NCBI RefSeq assembly: GCF_913776295.1
Contig: NZ_CAJYOJ010000013.1
Span: 94,429-158,428, forward strand
Direction of reading: 5' to 3'
Length of the DNA: 64,000 nt
From: an uncultured Pedobacter sp.
Lineage (GTDB): Bacteria; Bacteroidota; Bacteroidia; Sphingobacteriales; Sphingobacteriaceae
A program made the position numbers and the translations under genes. Each line of letters starts with the position of its first letter. The stretch's first letter is position 1. Below the pieces are notes generated by a model that saw only the letters and a list, made by a program, of their open reading frames with translations, did no database searches and was not told the DNA's origin. Positions 23,089-31,887 of this stretch are shown here, one piece after another.

Positions 23089-25530
23089 CTAATTCTTCAT
23101 CCTTCCCTGCTCTGCTTCGGTACCTGTTGAGCGGCGACGGGCCGGTTTAATCTCATTTTTGCCAAAGCGATAAGTAAAGCTGACCCGGCCGATTCGGGTT
23201 TCATTTTTTTGATGTAATGAGTAGGTTAAACCAGGATAAGCACTTGATAAATTACTTTCAGACATATTAAATACATCCGATAAGGCTAATTTTAAACTTG
23301 CTTTTTTATGGAAGAGTGATTTGCTTAAGCCTGCATCAATATAATACCGTGCTTTTAATCTGAGCGTTCCATAATCCAGCGGAGATTCATAGCTGCCGTT
23401 TATCTCTCCGGTAAAGCCATCCAGGATGGTAAAGGTTTGCTGAGATTTAAACTGGAAAGATGTTTTCCCGGTTTTTAAAGCACTCCCGGCCAGATCTGGC
23501 GCTTCAAAACTTAGGTAAAAAACATTTAGGTTATTATTGGTCTGCCACCATTTTGTAAGTTGAAGCGGCACATTCAGATTAGCATTGTAGTTGCTGTTGG
23601 TGGCAATGTTTGCATTGGTTTGATATAACGATCGGCTTGCTGCGTCGGGCAAAATGACCTCTGCAATTACATCATTAACCCTGCTATAACCTATTGATAA
23701 CATGTACTTTTGCAATAGGGTGTAACTCAGCTCAAAATTGTGGGTATACTGTGGATTTAAAAAAGGGTTTCCTTTGCTATAGGTAAACTCATCCAAATAA
23801 TAAATAAATGGATTTAAAGCATCATAACTCGGGCGGTCTATCCTTCTGCTGTAAGAAAACCCTAGCTGATTGTTTTTTGACAACTTCTGTTGCACAAATA
23901 AAGTGGGGAAGAAATCCCAGTAACTTCGTTCCACAACAGTATTCTTAGTGATCAGGTTCCCTTTCGAATTGGTTTGCTCAACCCTCAATCCGATTTGCAC
24001 GCTGGTATTTTTAAACTGTTTGTTTATATTGGTATAGGCTGCATTTACATTTTCGTCGTAAACAAACTGATTGCTTCTCCTGGTATCATTCGCCCAGGCA
24101 CTGTTAACGAACGTTTCTGCCTGTAGATCGTTATCCGTCTTTACCCAACTGCTTTTTAGCCCGGCTTCAAGTTTAACCGTTTTGGTTAGCGAAACATTAT
24201 AATCGATTTTAAACGCCCTGATATCAATAATAGAAGGAGTATTGTTCCGGGTATAAATGATTGGGCGGATTCTATCACCATTCTGAAAACGGTAATCGTT
24301 TTCATAATCAGAGCCATCGTTCCCTTTGTACCTCGAATAATCAACATCTGCTGATATTTCTGAGCCGGCGGTATCTAGAACAGATTTGTAATTTAGATTA
24401 TAAGAAACATTATTGTATTTGTTTGTCTGCAATGAATTGGTGATCAAAGTGGAGTCTATCTTTTGAAAAGATGGACCGATTAAGGTGTTATTGGTTGACG
24501 TTTCATTACCATGGTTAAAATAGCCGTTAACCAATATACCGATGGTGTTTTTCTTGTCGATGAAATAATCCAGTCCGGCCTTCAGGTTATTGTTATATTG
24601 TTTTCTATTGCTCTGGCCTACCTGCATAAAGTAAGTATCGGGTGTACCATTCGAAATCCGATCAATAGCAATCAGGTTATCGCGCTCAAATTTGCCATAG
24701 CTATAATTCCCAAAAAGATTAACTTTTTGTGTACGGTAGTTGAGGTTTAAACCTGTATTTGCCCTTAGGTTTTTACCATAACCTAAAGATCCGTTTATGC
24801 TACCGTTGGTTCCGCCGTTTTTATTTTTTTTGGTTTTGATATTAATGATTCCTGAGTTTCCTGAAGCATCGTATTTAGAAGATGGATTGGTAATCAACTC
24901 AATGCTTTCAATGTCGGAACTCTGCATATTGCGCAGCAGGTTGGCCACGTCTGCACTGCTCATGTAGGTTTGCTTGCCATCCAATTGGATTAATACGCCC
25001 TGCTTGCCCATCATCGAGATCTTATCGTTTTGATCTACCGTTACACCCGGAGCTTTTTGTAAAACTTCCAGGGCAGTGGAACCGGTCATGATCGAACTGT
25101 TAGAAACGTTCATCACAATCTTATCCATTTTTCTTTCAATCAATGGCTTGGTTACCGCTACATTTACCTCTTTTAAGTTTTGTGTATTTGCAACAAGCTG
25201 TGCCGTTCCGAAATCTGCTTTCTGATGGTCTTCTGTTAAAACAATGGTTTTACTTTTAAGCGTTTTATAACCCATGTTACTGGCTTTATAATAATAGCCC
25301 CCCTTGCCCGAAATAGTGAAATTAAATATTCCGCTTGGATCGGTAAATGCTGTTTTAACTACACTGGAATCGGATGCTTTAAAGAGTACAACGGTAACGT
25401 AATCTGCAGGTTTTTTAGTCTCATCTATAATGACCCCGGTAATGTTTGGTTTAGGATTGGTTTGTCCAAAACCTATTGTGATAGTAAAGAGAAGTATAAG
25501 GGTAAATATTATTTTGTATAGTGTTTTCAT
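23089..25530 (-). CDS. TonB-dependent-receptor-like outer-membrane beta-barrel protein
   Basis: The 813-residue protein has a signal peptide (MKTLYKIIFTLILLF), a carboxypeptidase-regulatory-like domain (residues 27-110, ITGVIIDETKKPADYVTVVL), a plug-like segment (about 120-235: MDKIVMNVSNSSIMTGSTALEVLQKAPGVTV and IESIELITNPSSKYDASGNSGIINIKT) and a long barrel of the OMP_b-brl_3 type ending in an RFGKNE strand plus a basic tail (ARRRS). It belongs to the lone Bacteroidota receptors that lack a SusD partner. The substrate is unknown. It reads alone from a 400-bp upstream gap. Confidence 0.88.
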   Translation of the reverse strand: MKTLYKIIFTLILLFTITIGFGQTNPKPNITGVIIDETKKPADYVTVVLFKASDSSVVKTAFTDPSGIFNFTISGKGGYYYKASNMGYKTLKSKTIVLTEDHQKADFGTAQLVANTQNLKEVNVAVTKPLIERKMDKIVMNVSNSSIMTGSTALEVLQKAPGVTVDQNDKISMMGKQGVLIQLDGKQTYMSSADVANLLRNMQSSDIESIELITNPSSKYDASGNSGIINIKTKKNKNGGTNGSINGSLGYGKNLRANTGLNLNYRTQKVNLFGNYSYGKFERDNLIAIDRISNGTPDTYFMQVGQSNRKQYNNNLKAGLDYFIDKKNTIGILVNGYFNHGNETSTNNTLIGPSFQKIDSTLITNSLQTNKYNNVSYNLNYKSVLDTAGSEISADVDYSRYKGNDGSDYENDYRFQNGDRIRPIIYTRNNTPSIIDIRAFKIDYNVSLTKTVKLEAGLKSSWVKTDNDLQAETFVNSAWANDTRRSNQFVYDENVNAAYTNINKQFKNTSVQIGLRVEQTNSKGNLITKNTVVERSYWDFFPTLFVQQKLSKNNQLGFSYSRRIDRPSYDALNPFIYYLDEFTYSKGNPFLNPQYTHNFELSYTLLQKYMLSIGYSRVNDVIAEVILPDAASRSLYQTNANIATNSNYNANLNVPLQLTKWWQTNNNLNVFYLSFEAPDLAGSALKTGKTSFQFKSQQTFTILDGFTGEINGSYESPLDYGTLRLKARYYIDAGLSKSLFHKKASLKLALSDVFNMSESNLSSAYPGLTYSLHQKNETRIGRVSFTYRFGKNEIKPARRRSTGTEAEQGRMKN

Positions 25531-25700
25531 GTTTAGGTATTTATTCTCTAAAAAACGGGCAAAAAAATCCTGTACCGCATTGCATGCGCTTTCAGTTAAT
25601 TACCTGCTTGTTTTAAGTTTAGCCGGAAGCGAAACGTTCCGATTGTTTAGTTATAGATAAGACGACCGTTTTTAGAAAAGGTTACAGGGATTTTGAAAAA

Positions 25701-25735
25701 GTTTGAAGTTGACAGTCCGAAGTTCAGTGTACTGA
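25701..25735. repeat. heptamer array i (5 units) in the gap between the barrel-protein gene and the M49-like gene
   Basis: Units GTTTGAA, GTTGACA, GTCCGAA, GTTCAGT and GTACTGA lie in phase. The rest of the 404-bp gap (25531-25934) shows no gene; it should hold the promoter of the barrel-protein gene and, at its far end, the terminator of the next gene. Confidence 0.7.
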
Positions 25736-25865
25736 GGCTTAGAGATTAAAAAACGAAGAATAGCTCCATTTAAATTAAGTTTGCGCTATTTGCTCAACCC
25801 ATTCAATCAATTAAGCAATGTGCCAATTGGCTGCTGATATTACCTTCAAACTAGATAAACCAAAG

Positions 25866-25913
25866 CAAAAAAAAGCCACTGGCCAGCAAGTAAATACCTG
25901 CCGAACAGTGGCT
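25866..25913 (-). terminator. hairpin in the gap downstream of the M49-like peptidase
   Basis: AGCCACTG (25874-25881) pairs with CAGTGGCT (25906-25913). On the minus strand the stem is followed by eight T residues (25867-25873 region), a classic rho-independent terminator just after the peptidase stop codon at 25935. Confidence 0.8.
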
Positions 25914-25934
25914 TAAATTTTTAGATTAGAAATA

Positions 25935-27614
25935 TTATTTCACTCCAAGTACATCAACACCCTGTTCGAAAACTACATCGACCGGTATATTCTTTTTGGT
26001 TAAACGATCAAGATCTTTCTGCAATTCCGGATGGATAATCGCTTTCTCTTTTTGTGCCTTTTCTACCGCCGCTTTATCGCCATTACCTTGAAGGGTAAGG
26101 ATGAACCCACTCAAATCATTCATTGCCGATGCAAATTTTTCGAAGTTTACCTTGTAAGTACCTTTAGGTGTACGCTCAAAAGCGCCTTTTTCCTGAAAAT
26201 AATTGAAGCACTGCATGTTTGCCTTTCCATGTGCCTCAGAAACACCAAAGCGGACTGAGCGTAAAATACCAGCCATAAAGGTGGTGTAATAATCTTTTAT
26301 ATCCCCTTGCAATTCACCCTTTTTAAGCAGTCCGGTTACCATATATAAACCTAATATATCGGCTTTGCCCTCTTCCAGCCAGCTGTATTGCTCTTTTAAT
26401 GCTGCACGAACAAAACCTTTTCCGGTGATGGTTTTTTTGATGCCTAAACCATGCGCTACTTCATGAAACATAACGTTGGCAAAAAAGGCATCAAACTTAA
26501 TGTACTGCTGTTGGTCGGCTTCAATTAATTCTTTTGATATGGGTACCAGGATCTTATCAAATTTGGCCTGCATGGCGTTTTTCAACTGCGAACGGCGGGT
26601 GCCTTTTTCCTGTTGAATCTTTTCGTCGTTTGGAAGATTAACAGCGATCGTTTTCGATCCGGCATTACAATCACCGGCATAATAAACTACATCATAAGCA
26701 TTTAGCTCAGAATCGGTTCCAGGGGTTTCTGTTTTGTATTTTGCCGCAACCGGTAGGTTTTTTTGTAAGTCAGGAAGCATTTTTACATATTTCGCCAAAC
26801 GTTTGCTCCACTCTTTGTCTTTGATTAAAACATAAGCTTCGTAACTGGTACGGGCATTAAAAAGTTTGTCTTCATAATTTTCAATCGGGCCGATAATGAT
26901 ATCCAAGCCATTGGTTTTCATATCCAGCCAGGCATAATCACTCGCAGTAAAATTATCGGTTACCAAAGCATCCGCTCTTAAGTTCAGATATTTTTTTAAA
27001 CCGCCATCCTCCGCAATCAGAGCGGCCTGTTTCAATAATGAGCTCGCTTTTTGTAATTCGGCAGCAAATAATACGTGATAGGGTACCGTTGATAATTTGC
27101 CGGTACTGTCTTTTTGAACAACAGAATAGGCGCCAAATTTATCTTTAAGGTCTGATTTTTCAATGGCTTCCTTTGTAATGCCGTATGGATAAAAGAATGA
27201 TCCTTCCGGTTTCGGGCCAACACCTTCAACAAATGGTTTATCATTATTTAATCTGTCCCAGGGGCCATAATTGATATTAACAAAATCGCGTGTTTTTTCA
27301 TCTTTAATAGTAGCCAGCAAACTATCTCTTTGCGGATAGGCCTGTTTCCAGTAAAGTTGATCCATAATTTCAGCTGCCTGAATTAATAAGGGCAAAATTT
27401 TACGGTCGTTTACACTAAGCCCGTTAATATTGGTCGTTAACTTTACCCTCTCGTAAATGGGTAGCCGCTGCGCAACATAATTGATGAGGCTATCTTGTTG
27501 CACCACCACAGCCTTTTCACCTTTAGATTTACTGTTACCAGTGCAAGACGATAAAGCGCCTACTGAAATAGCGACTGCCGATAAAAACAGGGCTGATTTG
27601 TATAAATTCTTCAT
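25935..27614 (-). CDS. M49-like (dipeptidyl-peptidase III family) zinc peptidase lipoprotein
   Basis: The start is the ATG at 27614, which begins the signal peptide. Longer in-frame starts add unrelated sequence. The lipobox GALSSC predicts a lipoprotein anchored on the periplasmic side of the membrane. Residues 384-388 are HEVAH and 414-419 EEGKAD, the zinc-binding pair of family M49. The first motif is a pentapeptide HExxH rather than the hexapeptide (HELLGH type) of most members; such a pentapeptide variant is known from Caldithrix. Length is 559 residues. DPP III releases N-terminal dipeptides. Activity here is inferred from the motifs. Confidence 0.75.
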   Translation of the reverse strand: MKNLYKSALFLSAVAISVGALSSCTGNSKSKGEKAVVVQQDSLINYVAQRLPIYERVKLTTNINGLSVNDRKILPLLIQAAEIMDQLYWKQAYPQRDSLLATIKDEKTRDFVNINYGPWDRLNNDKPFVEGVGPKPEGSFFYPYGITKEAIEKSDLKDKFGAYSVVQKDSTGKLSTVPYHVLFAAELQKASSLLKQAALIAEDGGLKKYLNLRADALVTDNFTASDYAWLDMKTNGLDIIIGPIENYEDKLFNARTSYEAYVLIKDKEWSKRLAKYVKMLPDLQKNLPVAAKYKTETPGTDSELNAYDVVYYAGDCNAGSKTIAVNLPNDEKIQQEKGTRRSQLKNAMQAKFDKILVPISKELIEADQQQYIKFDAFFANVMFHEVAHGLGIKKTITGKGFVRAALKEQYSWLEEGKADILGLYMVTGLLKKGELQGDIKDYYTTFMAGILRSVRFGVSEAHGKANMQCFNYFQEKGAFERTPKGTYKVNFEKFASAMNDLSGFILTLQGNGDKAAVEKAQKEKAIIHPELQKDLDRLTKKNIPVDVVFEQGVDVLGVK

Positions 27615-27691
27615 ATTAAAGTATATGGCTGCTAAATTAGTAAATTTTGAAAGCTTTGTATAAAGTTTGATGCATTGGGCGAAGTTTACCA

Positions 27692-27699
27692 TAACTTTG
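27692..27699 (+). promoter_or_regulatory. -7 element for the amidase gene
   Basis: An exact TAACTTTG (TAnnTTTG) lies 29 bp ahead of the ATG at 27728. A TTTG lies upstream at 27666-27669, but the spacer would be 22 bp. Confidence 0.4.
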
Positions 27700-27727
27700 T
27701 ACCTTCGATCAGCCAACTTTTTATGCT

Positions 27728-28564
27728 ATGTTGTTTTCCAAATTATCAAAATCATTTTCTATTTCTGCTCTCTCTCTGGTACTTATTTTATCTGCATGTG
27801 GAAGCAGCAAATACGCTGCAACAGAGAAAATTTACAAGGAAAAGGCTAAAGATTTTTCAAAAATAATAAATGCTACGCCCCCGGTTGGCCAGCTTTACGA
27901 TTCGTTGGGTGCTGCCAATCAGGAATGGATTGGTTCTGTGAATTTTGGTATACGGAAACCAAATTTTGTAGTCATCCACCATACTGCCCAGGATAATTTG
28001 GCACAAACCATCAAGACATTTTTCTCAACCAAGGCAGGTACCAGCGCACATTACGTAATTGGTCGCGATGGTAAAGTTGTACATATGGTTAACGATTACT
28101 TACGCGCAAACCATGCCGGTGTAAGTAAATGGGGAAAAGATACCGATCTCAACTCTTCATCCATTGGCATTGAACTAGATAATAATGGCTTAACCGATCC
28201 CTGGCCTGATGCGCAGATTAACAGCTTGTTAAAATTGCTTGCAACTTTAAAAAAAACATATAACATCCCAACGGCGAATTTTATTGGTCATGCAGATATT
28301 GCACCAGGTCGTAAAAACGACCCCAGAAATTTTCCCTGGAAGCGACTGGCAGATAAAGGTTTTGGATTTTGGTATGATGAGGTTTTAAAAAACCCACCGG
28401 TGGACTTTGATACAGAAAGAGCCCTCAAATACATTGGTTATAATACCGCCAACTTACCCGCTGCCATTACAGCTTTTAAAATCCATTTTATCCAGAGTGA
28501 TATTAAACCTACGTTAACCCCGGTAGATATATTGGTGTTGTATAATGTTTATACGAAATATTAA
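27728..28564 (+). CDS. N-acetylmuramoyl-L-alanine amidase lipoprotein (Amidase_2, AmiD-like)
   Basis: The 278-residue product has a lipoprotein signal peptide (lipobox LSACG near residue 25). The Amidase_2 domain (about residues 75-225) shows zinc ligands in VVIHHTAQDN and FIGHADIAPGRKNDP, and the substrate loop GTSAHYVIGRDGKVVHMVNDYLRANHAG. These enzymes cleave the lactyl-amide bond of peptidoglycan or recycle anhydro-muropeptides. AmiD-type enzymes sit on the outer membrane. The C-terminal 60 residues resemble a peptidoglycan-binding-like helical tail. It is divergent from the M49-like gene over 110 bp. Confidence 0.85.
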   Translation: MLFSKLSKSFSISALSLVLILSACGSSKYAATEKIYKEKAKDFSKIINATPPVGQLYDSLGAANQEWIGSVNFGIRKPNFVVIHHTAQDNLAQTIKTFFSTKAGTSAHYVIGRDGKVVHMVNDYLRANHAGVSKWGKDTDLNSSSIGIELDNNGLTDPWPDAQINSLLKLLATLKKTYNIPTANFIGHADIAPGRKNDPRNFPWKRLADKGFGFWYDEVLKNPPVDFDTERALKYIGYNTANLPAAITAFKIHFIQSDIKPTLTPVDILVLYNVYTKY

Positions 28565-28665
28565 CAGTGGAACGATTGGCGGCTAGCTTAAATAAGTCTG
28601 GAACTCGTAGGCCAGGGGGCAGAAGTTTAACCGATCCTTTCCGAACTTTTCGTACGCAAGTTAAC

Positions 28666-28693
28666 CGATGAACTACTGGCTAATGAACCACTG
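28666..28693. repeat. heptamer array f (4 units)
   Basis: Units CGATGAA, CTACTGG, CTAATGA and ACCACTG lie in phase between the convergent amidase and glnS genes. Confidence 0.6.
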
Positions 28694-28703
28694 AACAAAA
28701 AAA

Positions 28704-28740
28704 GCACAGACAAACAACATTAAGCTGTATTCATCTGTGC
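28704..28740 (-). terminator. terminator of glnS
   Basis: GCACAGA (28704-28710) pairs with TCTGTGC (28734-28740). On the minus strand the stem is followed by seven T residues (28697-28703). Confidence 0.75.
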
Positions 28741-28765
28741 CTGTTTTCAGCCCAAAAAAATAAAA

Positions 28766-30421
28766 TTAATTAGGCTTCTTAAACGTATCTTTAAGTGTTA
28801 CTGTTCTGTTGAAAACCAAATTATCGGCTGTTGAATCTTTATCTAAACAGAAATAACCTTTGCGGATAAACTGATAGCGGCTTTCTAAATTGGCATCTGC
28901 CAAAGCAGGTTCGATATAAGCCTGAGGTAATACCGTTAAACTTTCAGGGTTTAAATAATCTTTAAAATCACCTTCTTCAGCATCCGGTGTTTCAGATGTA
29001 AATAAGCGATCGTAGAGGCGAATTTCGGCCGTTTTGGCATGCTGAGCACTTACCCAATGGATCGTTCCTTTAACATTGATGCCGCTGGTATCACTTCCGC
29101 TTTTCGACTCCGGAATATAGGTACAACGAATTTCGGTCACATTTCCGTTTTCGTCTTTCACAAAATCTTCGCACTTAACAATATAGGCAAATTTTAAGCG
29201 TACCATTGCACCAGGAGCCAGGCGGAACCATTTTTTTGCAGGCACTTCCATAAAATCTTCACGTTCTATCCAAAGCTCATTGCTAAAAGGGATCACTCTT
29301 GTGCCACCGCCGTTTTCAGCTTCGGGATTATTTTCACCGATTAAATCCTCTGTGCCTTTTTCATAATTCGTAATGACCAATTTTATCGGGTCTAAAACTG
29401 CCATTACGCGATTAGCCGTTTTATTTAAATCCTCACGGATGCAGAATTCCAATAAACTGAGTTCAATTAAGTTTTCGCGCTTGGCAATACCAATGCGTTC
29501 GCAAAACTCACGGATACTTTTTGGGGTAAAGCCTCTTCTACGCAAACCACTAATGGTTGGCATGCGCGGATCGTCCCATCCATTTACCAGGTTTTCGTTA
29601 ACCAATTGAAGAAGCTTACGTTTACTCATTACCGTACTGGTCAGATTTAAACGGGCAAATTCATATTGTTTTGAAGGGAAAATCTCCAATTTTTCAATAA
29701 ACCAATCGTACAATTCGCGGTGAGAAACATATTCTAACGTACAAATGGAGTGGGTAATATGTTCAATACTATCGCTTTGTCCGTGAGCAAAATCATACAT
29801 GGGATAAATGCACCATTTATTGCCTGTACGGTGATGTCCGGCATGTTTAATACGATAGATAATCGGATCGCGCATTAACATGTTCGGACTGGCCATATCG
29901 ATTTTAGCCCTCAGAATATAGGCACCATCAGGAAATTCTCCATTTTTCATTTTAGTGAAAATGGCTAAATTTTCTTCGATGCTGCGGTTGCGATACGGGC
30001 TATCCTGTCCGGGCTCAGTTGGTGTGCCTTTTAAAGCTGCAATTTCATCTGCAGAACTCTCATCAACATATGCCAGGCCTTTTTCGATCAGCTTAACGGC
30101 AAAGCCATACAGCTCATCAAAATAATCTGAAGCATACAATTCATTTTTCCAGTTAAAACCCAACCATCTGATATCTTCTTGCTGACTGTTTACATATTCT
30201 GTTTTTTCGGTAACCGGATTGGTATCATCAAAACGCAGATTGGTATAACCGCCATATTTTTGTGTTAGTCCGAAATTTAAGCATATTGCTTTCGCGTGGC
30301 CAATGTGCAGATAACCATTCGGTTCAGGCGGAAAACGCGTAACCAAAGTTTCGTACTTACCACTATTTAAGTCGTTCTCAACAATTTCTTCAATAAAGTT
30401 CAATGACTTCTCTTCGCTCAT
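28766..30421 (-). CDS. glnS: glutaminyl-tRNA synthetase
   Basis: The 551-residue class I synthetase attaches glutamine to tRNA-Gln. The HIGH motif appears in PEPNGYLHIGHAKAICLNFG (near residue 36) and the KMSKS motif as VMSKRKL. RFDDTNPVTE and YPMYDFAHGQSDSIEHITHS are characteristic of the Gln/Glu subclass, and the C-terminal anticodon-binding beta-barrels follow. Length is normal. Presence of GlnRS means the organism need not rely on the Glu-tRNA amidotransferase route for tRNA-Gln. A TACATTTG -7 box lies on the minus strand at 30444-30451. Confidence 0.97.
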   Translation of the reverse strand: MSEEKSLNFIEEIVENDLNSGKYETLVTRFPPEPNGYLHIGHAKAICLNFGLTQKYGGYTNLRFDDTNPVTEKTEYVNSQQEDIRWLGFNWKNELYASDYFDELYGFAVKLIEKGLAYVDESSADEIAALKGTPTEPGQDSPYRNRSIEENLAIFTKMKNGEFPDGAYILRAKIDMASPNMLMRDPIIYRIKHAGHHRTGNKWCIYPMYDFAHGQSDSIEHITHSICTLEYVSHRELYDWFIEKLEIFPSKQYEFARLNLTSTVMSKRKLLQLVNENLVNGWDDPRMPTISGLRRRGFTPKSIREFCERIGIAKRENLIELSLLEFCIREDLNKTANRVMAVLDPIKLVITNYEKGTEDLIGENNPEAENGGGTRVIPFSNELWIEREDFMEVPAKKWFRLAPGAMVRLKFAYIVKCEDFVKDENGNVTEIRCTYIPESKSGSDTSGINVKGTIHWVSAQHAKTAEIRLYDRLFTSETPDAEEGDFKDYLNPESLTVLPQAYIEPALADANLESRYQFIRKGYFCLDKDSTADNLVFNRTVTLKDTFKKPN

Positions 30422-30537
30422 AAAAACCTGTAAATTAGGAATGCAAATGTAAAAAGATTAGCGCAATTCTACTTGTTTTAGTTAATGATTAATTTGAGAC
30501 TCAAAATCGATACATTTACATCAACTTAATATGAATG

Positions 30538-30957
30538 ATGAGCAAAGTATTAAATCGGCCTATCCGCATTTTAGTAGCTAAAGTTGGATTAGATGGCCAT
30601 GACAGGGGGGCTAAAGTAATTGCAACTTCCTTACGGGATGCTGGCATGGAGGTAATTTATACCGGCCTGCGCCAAACACCGGAAATGGTAGTGAATACGG
30701 CGCTCCAGGAGGATGTGGATGCCATCGGAATTTCTATCCTGTCGGGGGCACATATGACTGTTTTTCCAAAGATTATCCATTTTATGAAAGAAAAACAGTT
30801 AGATGATGTGTTGTTAACCGGCGGCGGGATTATCCCTGAAGCTGACCGGTTAAAGCTGGCAGCTATGGGCGTAGGCGAGCTATTTCCACCAGGTACAACA
30901 ATGGCAAGTATTGTAGAATATATTCAGAATTGGGTAACAGAAAATAGAAATTTTTAA
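30538..30957 (+). CDS. stand-alone cobalamin-binding subunit (methylmalonyl-CoA mutase C-terminal type)
   Basis: The protein of about 139 residues consists only of a B12-binding Rossmann domain. [20 protein letters not shown] contains the DxHxxG motif whose His replaces the lower ligand of cobalamin, followed by [17 protein letters not shown] and [10 protein letters not shown]. It closely resembles the C-terminal domain of methylmalonyl-CoA mutase and the small subunits of acyl-CoA mutases (for example isobutyryl- or ethylmalonyl-type). No large mutase subunit is adjacent. It precedes a crotonase by 3 bp, so it is probably in an acyl-CoA pathway. Two tandem ATGs lie at 30535 and 30538. Confidence 0.85.
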   Translation: MSKVLNRPIRILVAKVGLDGHDRGAKVIATSLRDAGMEVIYTGLRQTPEMVVNTALQEDVDAIGISILSGAHMTVFPKIIHFMKEKQLDDVLLTGGGIIPEADRLKLAAMGVGELFPPGTTMASIVEYIQNWVTENRNF

Positions 30958-30960
30958 GCT

Positions 30961-31740
30961 ATGGCATATCAAAATTTAATCTCAGAACTAAAGGAAAACA
31001 TTTTATACGTCACCATCAATCGCGAAAAGGCGCTAAATGCTTTAAACAAGGATACTTTGGCGGAACTGGCGGATGTAATTGCTTATGCAGATAAGAGTGA
31101 TGCGGTAAGGGGGGTTATTTTGACCGGTGCAGGTGAAAAGGCTTTTGTTGCAGGGGCTGACATTAAAGAATTTTCTGATTATAGCGGTAAACAGGGAGAA
31201 GATTTAGCCAAACTTGGTCATAATCGGGTTTTTAATGCTATTGAGAATTCCTCAAAGCCATTTATTGCCGCAATCAATGGTTTTGCTTTAGGTGGTGGAT
31301 TGGAGTTGGCCATGGCCTGCCACATGCGCATCGCTTCAGACCATGCGAAATTGGGTTTGCCCGAAGTTACTTTGGGTTTAATTCCTGGCTACGGAGGTAC
31401 CCAGCGCCTCACACAATTGGTTGGAAAGGGGAAAGCAATAGAAATGATTACAACCGCAAACATGATTACCGCTTCAACCGCAGAAGGAATAGGCCTTGTC
31501 AATTATGTTGTTCCACAGTCTGATTTGATCAGTAAGGCTGAAGAAATATTAAATATAATTAAGCAACGTGCACCACTGGCTGTTTCAGCTGCAATTACGG
31601 CTGTTATTGCAGCCGTAAATAACAACAACGGTTATGCCATCGAAATTGAGGCTTTTGGCAAATGTTTCGAAACAGCCGATTTTAAAGAAGGTGTAAGCGC
31701 ATTTGTTGAAAAAAGAAGACCAAATTTTTCAGGAAAGTAG
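30961..31740 (+). CDS. enoyl-CoA hydratase/isomerase (crotonase)
   Basis: The 259-residue crotonase hydrates 2-enoyl-CoA in beta-oxidation-like pathways. The fold is shown by the oxyanion loops VAGADIKEF (residues 63-71) and GFALGGGLELAMACH. The two catalytic glutamates are Glu115 (GGGLELAMA) and Glu135 (GLPEVTLGLIPGYGGTQRL), with the 20-residue spacing of true hydratases. It is 3 bp after the B12-binding subunit gene, so they form an operon. The pair may act on branched-chain or propionyl-CoA-linked substrates, but the specific substrate cannot be read from sequence. Confidence 0.88.
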   Translation: MAYQNLISELKENILYVTINREKALNALNKDTLAELADVIAYADKSDAVRGVILTGAGEKAFVAGADIKEFSDYSGKQGEDLAKLGHNRVFNAIENSSKPFIAAINGFALGGGLELAMACHMRIASDHAKLGLPEVTLGLIPGYGGTQRLTQLVGKGKAIEMITTANMITASTAEGIGLVNYVVPQSDLISKAEEILNIIKQRAPLAVSAAITAVIAAVNNNNGYAIEIEAFGKCFETADFKEGVSAFVEKRRPNFSGK

Positions 31741-31887
31741 TAATGCCGTCATATTAATTTGACATATAACATAACAAAAATGTTGCATAACCTTTTTAAA
31801 GTGAGTTTTTTTGAGTAATTATGGCATTTAATTATTAACTCAATATGTTATTTATGCATATGGGTTTTGATGATCATAACGCTACTC

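Noticed and set aside
23089..25530. SusC-type receptor
   Set aside because: No SusD gene follows, and the barrel resembles the lone OMP_b-brl_3 group.
27032..27244. Small open frame antisense within the M49-like peptidase gene
   Set aside because: It lies in another frame of a clear gene, has no recognisable protein features and no start context. The same holds for many other short frames opposite or inside genes.
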